Part shown: positions 6,027-8,564 of the stretch, one piece after another
How positions within the stretch are numbered: the stretch's first letter is position 1
Layout of the letters: each line of letters starts with the position of its first letter
Assembly: GCA_900552345.1 (NCBI GenBank)
Contig: URZN01000034.1
Coordinates: 1 to 8,564 of the forward strand
Origin: an uncultured Collinsella sp.
Lineage (GTDB): Bacteria; Actinomycetota; Coriobacteriia; Coriobacteriales; Coriobacteriaceae
Direction: 5' to 3'
Length of the DNA stretch: 8,564 bases
Made by a program: the position numbers and the translations under genes
Notes under the pieces: model-generated
What the model was told of the DNA's origin: nothing
The model's database searches: none
Seen by the model: only the letters and a program-made list of their open reading frames with translations

Positions 6027-7457
6027 ATGACGAACAAAGAGCTGGCTCAAAAGCTGCTGGACCTTTTGGGCGGTAAAGACAACGTGCTCGCAAACGCGGC
6101 GTGCATGACGCGCCTGCGCGTGACCGTCAAAGACACGGGCAACGTCGACACGGAGGGTATTAAGGCGCTCGACGGCGTGATGGGCCTGGTTGAGGATGAC
6201 ACGATGCAGATCGTGCTGGGTCCGGGCAAGGTGAATAAGGTGCTCGAGGAGTTCTCCAAGCTCACCGGCCTCGCGAAAGGCGTTGCTGACGAGAGCGTGG
6301 TTGACGCTGCGGCCACAAACAAGGCCGCGCAGAAGGCCAAGTACGAATCTAAGCCGGTTCAGGCCTTCCTCAAGAAGATTTCCAATGTCTTCGTCGCCCT
6401 GCTCCCCGGCATCATTGCGGCTGGCCTCATCAACGGTATCTGCAACGTCATTAACGTCTCGACGGCAGGCGCGCTTGCAGGCGAGTGGTGGTACCAGGGC
6501 ATTCGTTCCATGGGCTGGGCCCTGTTTGCCTATCTGCCCATCTTGGTGGGCTATAACGCGGCACGTGAGTTTGGTGGCTCCGCTGCGCTGGGCGGCATCG
6601 CCGGCATGATGTGTATCGCCAACAGTGCCATGCCCCTGCTTGCGCCTGGCGCGGCTGATCCTGCCACTGCCATTCTGCTGCCCCTCACCAGTGCGCAGTA
6701 CAACCCCGCAGCGGGCGGCATGATCGCGGCTCTCATCGCTGGCGCATTTTTTGCCTGGATGGAGCGTCAGATTCGCAAGGTTATGCCCAACGCGCTCGAT
6801 ACGTTCCTGTCCCCGCTGCTGGTGCTCATCATCGGCGCCTTTGCTCTGATGCTCGTCATCCAGCCGGTTGGCGCATGGCTGACGACTGCCATCTTTAGCG
6901 TCCTCACCTTTATCTTCGAGAAGCTGGGCGTCCTGGGCGGCTATATCCTGTCGGCAGGCTTCTTGCCGCTGGTGTCCGTCGGCCTGCATCAGGCGCTCAC
7001 GCCGATCCACGCTATGCTCAACGATCCCGACGGGGCTACCAAGGGCATCAACTACCTGCTGCCCATCCTTATGATGGCTGGCGGCGGCCAGGTCGGTGCC
7101 GGTCTGGCGCTGTACTTTAAGACCAAGAACGCCAAGCTCAAGAAGTACGTCGCAGAGTCCATTCCCGTTGGAATCCTGGGTGTGGGCGAGCCTCTGATGT
7201 ATGCCGTTACGCTGCCGCTCGTTCGTCCGTTTGTGACGGCCTGCCTGGGTGCTGGATTTGGCGGCGCGCTCGCGGCGCTGCTTCACATCGGCACGGTTTC
7301 TCAGGGCGTTTCCGGTCTGTTTGGCCTGTTGATCGTCGTTCCTGGTCAGCAGCTCGGCTACGTTGCCGCTATGCTGCTTGCTTATGCCGCCGGCTTTGTC
7401 CTGACGTGGTTCTTTGGCGTCGACGAGCAGAAGATCAACGAGTTCTTTGGCGAGTAG
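6027..7457 (+). CDS. murP: PTS EIIBC transporter for MurNAc or MurNAc-GlcNAc (MurP)
   Basis: The 476-residue protein matches E. coli MurP in length (474) and layout. An N-terminal EIIB domain (about 1-85) has the phospho-cysteine Cys26 in NAACMTRLRV. A linker spans about 86-110, and an EIIC membrane domain with roughly ten hydrophobic segments runs from about 111 to the end. EIIC carries the glucose-superfamily substrate motifs GLHQAL (319-324) and GVGEPLMYAVTLPL (385-398, with Gly387-Glu388). No EIIA domain is present, so a separate glucose-type EIIA (Crr-like) encoded elsewhere must donate phosphate, as for E. coli MurP. The domain layout alone fits several sugars (GlcNAc, sucrose, trehalose). 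The MurNAc assignment rests on the murR-murQ-mupG neighbours. With mupG present, MurNAc-GlcNAc taken up as a disaccharide is a likely substrate. Confidence 0.87.
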   Translation: MTNKELAQKLLDLLGGKDNVLANAACMTRLRVTVKDTGNVDTEGIKALDGVMGLVEDDTMQIVLGPGKVNKVLEEFSKLTGLAKGVADESVVDAAATNKAAQKAKYESKPVQAFLKKISNVFVALLPGIIAAGLINGICNVINVSTAGALAGEWWYQGIRSMGWALFAYLPILVGYNAAREFGGSAALGGIAGMMCIANSAMPLLAPGAADPATAILLPLTSAQYNPAAGGMIAALIAGAFFAWMERQIRKVMPNALDTFLSPLLVLIIGAFALMLVIQPVGAWLTTAIFSVLTFIFEKLGVLGGYILSAGFLPLVSVGLHQALTPIHAMLNDPDGATKGINYLLPILMMAGGGQVGAGLALYFKTKNAKLKKYVAESIPVGILGVGEPLMYAVTLPLVRPFVTACLGAGFGGALAALLHIGTVSQGVSGLFGLLIVVPGQQLGYVAAMLLAYAAGFVLTWFFGVDEQKINEFFGE

Positions 7458-7465
7458 TTTGATAT

Positions 7466-7492
7466 CGCGAGCCGTGTTGCTCAGGGCTCGCG
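7466..7492 (+). other. GC-rich hairpin just after murP
   Basis: CGCGAGCC (7466-7473) and GGCTCGCG (7485-7492) form a perfect 8-bp stem with an 11-base loop. It lacks a T-run. It begins eight bases after the murP stop and could stabilise the murP mRNA 3' end. Confidence 0.5.
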
Positions 7493-7524
7493 GCGCACGG
7501 AAGATTTCTTGATGCTATGGTTGT

Positions 7525-7558
7525 GCCGGCGGGGCTAACTGCTCCGCCGGCCTTTTTT
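7525..7558 (+). terminator. Strong Rho-independent terminator between murP and mupG
   Basis: GCCGGCGGGGC (7525-7535) pairs with GCTCCGCCGGC (7541-7551) with one G-U pair and a five-base loop, followed by six Ts (7553-7558). This is a textbook terminator, yet it lies inside a functionally coherent cluster. The mupG ribosome site begins on the very next base. Confidence 0.9.
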
Positions 7559-7565
7559 AAAGGAG
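7559..7565 (+). promoter_or_regulatory. mupG ribosome binding site, deciding a GTG start
   Basis: AAAGGAG ends nine bases before GTG 7575. It directly follows the terminator T-run. A TTG at 7568 is out of frame with mupG. The GTG start also gives an N-terminus, MKTGISIYLS, as expected for the family. Confidence 0.75.
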
Positions 7566-7574
7566 CGTTGAAGC

Positions 7575-8564
7575 GTGAAAACGGGTATTTCGATTTATCT
7601 TTCCAGCCCTCTGCAGGATATTGAGCGGACGATTGAGCGTGGTGCTGCGGCAGGTGCGCGCTATGCGTTTACCTCGCTGCATATTCCCGAGGATGGGGGA
7701 GCGGCGTATGCCGATAAGGTCCGTCATGTGCTGTCGCTGCTTTCCGCCCGCGGCATTGCGCTCATTGCCGATGTGGGGCCGCGCACGTGCGATTTGCTCG
7801 GGCTTGAGCGCATCGAGGATCTGCGCGATTTGGGGTTGGAGTACCTGCGCTTGGATTATGGCTTTAGTGCCCAGCGGGTCGCGGAGCTGTCCGGTGTATT
7901 TCGCATTGTGGTTAATGCATCGACGGTGAGTTCTGATGAAATCGCATCGTGGCGAAAAGCCGGTGCCGATGTGACTCGTTTTGCCGCCTGCCACAATTTT
8001 TATCCCAAGCCTTATACCGGTTTAGCTCTGGAGGACATTGCTCGGACGAATCTTCGTCTTGCGGCGCTTGGCTTTGAAATCATGGCTTTTGTGCCGGGTG
8101 ATGCCAACGTTCGCGGGCCGGTATTCGAGGGACTGCCGACGGTTGAGGCGCAGCGCGGTCGCGCGTCAAAGGTTGCCCTCAACATGCTTGAGCTCGCACA
8201 TGGCGCCGATTGCGACATTGTTTTGGTCGGCGACCCCGATCTTTCCGAAGCGGGTTGGGCACAGTTTGCTCAAGTTTCTGCCGGATACGTGGATGTGCAA
8301 TGCGAGCTTGAGTCCGGCTATGCCTATGTACGTGGGCAGATTCATCACGACCGGCCCGATTCGAGCGCCCTCGTCTTTAGGTCTCAGGAGTCGCGCACGA
8401 CGCTTAAGCCGGATTCCGTGCCGACGGATACCGGTGCCGGCCTGCCGCGAAAGGCGGGGTCGATCGCTGTGAGCAATAGCGGCTATGGGCGCTACGAAGG
8501 CGAGCTTGAGATTGCGCGGGTCGATCTTCCCGGTGACGAGCGCATGAACGTTGCGGGCCATATC
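7575..8564 (+). CDS. mupG: 6-phospho-N-acetylmuramidase MupG (DUF871 family), 3' end cut by window
   Basis: The frame from GTG 7575 stays open for 330 codons to the window edge; family members are about 350-370 residues, so only a short tail is missing. In Staphylococcus aureus MupG hydrolyses MurNAc-6-phosphate-GlcNAc, the phosphorylated disaccharide made by MurP, releasing MurNAc-6-phosphate for MurQ. Family hallmarks seen are the first TIM-barrel strand GISIYLS (4-10), AFTSLHIPED (31-40), LRLDYG (91-96), HNFYPKPYTGL (140-150), GPVFEGLPTVEAQR (181-194), and the C-terminal domain signature YGRYEGELEIARVDLP (304-319). The N-terminal two-thirds is the TIM barrel and the rest a cyclophilin-like domain. 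No signal peptide is seen, in keeping with a cytoplasmic enzyme. The gene follows murP after 117 bases that include a strong terminator. Confidence 0.88.
   Translation, partial: MKTGISIYLSSPLQDIERTIERGAAAGARYAFTSLHIPEDGGAAYADKVRHVLSLLSARGIALIADVGPRTCDLLGLERIEDLRDLGLEYLRLDYGFSAQRVAELSGVFRIVVNASTVSSDEIASWRKAGADVTRFAACHNFYPKPYTGLALEDIARTNLRLAALGFEIMAFVPGDANVRGPVFEGLPTVEAQRGRASKVALNMLELAHGADCDIVLVGDPDLSEAGWAQFAQVSAGYVDVQCELESGYAYVRGQIHHDRPDSSALVFRSQESRTTLKPDSVPTDTGAGLPRKAGSIAVSNSGYGRYEGELEIARVDLPGDERMNVAGHI

Noticed and set aside
7621..7929. 102-codon + strand frame inside mupG
   Set aside because: It is an alternative frame within a gene whose DUF871/MupG motifs are clear, and its translation has no recognisable features.

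Overview
This is a GC-rich bacterial chromosomal window with every recognised gene on the + strand. It uses TTG and GTG starts, has strong AGGAGG-type ribosome sites and uses U-tract hairpin terminators. The mix of an FtsX tail, a short RNase R, a VanZ-like protein and a Gram-positive-type MurNAc recycling cluster suggests an actinobacterium of the Coriobacteriia (Collinsella or a relative). That placement is inferred from style and protein appearance, not from a database search.

Layout. Positions 1-189 are the end of an ABC-type membrane protein, most like the cell-division protein FtsX, followed by a strong terminator. A near-perfect 85-nt palindrome (246-330) starts on the terminator's last T and resembles a REPIN- or MITE-type mobile repeat. 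Next is rnr (RNase R, 381-2516) with its own terminator. A solitary serine recombinase (2691-3296) follows, preceded by a small cluster of AGGTTT-type half-sites. A VanZ-family membrane protein (3408-3986) starts at TTG.

The second half is a coherent catabolic cluster: murR (RpiR-type regulator, 4184-5035), murQ (MurNAc-6-phosphate etherase, 5046-5969), murP (PTS EIIBC, 6027-7457) and mupG (6-phospho-N-acetylmuramidase, from GTG 7575 past the window edge). Together they encode recovery of cell-wall sugar. MurP imports and phosphorylates MurNAc or the disaccharide MurNAc-GlcNAc. MupG cleaves the phosphorylated disaccharide. MurQ removes the lactyl ether to give GlcNAc-6-phosphate. MurR senses the pathway. 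The gene set matches the type known from Staphylococcus and Bacillus. A strong terminator lies between murP and mupG, with its U-tract touching the mupG ribosome site, so mupG may be expressed at a lower level, conditionally, or from its own promoter.

No tRNA, rRNA, CRISPR array or complete insertion sequence was seen. No stretch over 300 bases lacks a gene. I see no clearly new system. The points most worth a second look are the palindromic repeat, the recombinase with candidate binding sites, and the terminator inside the mur cluster.
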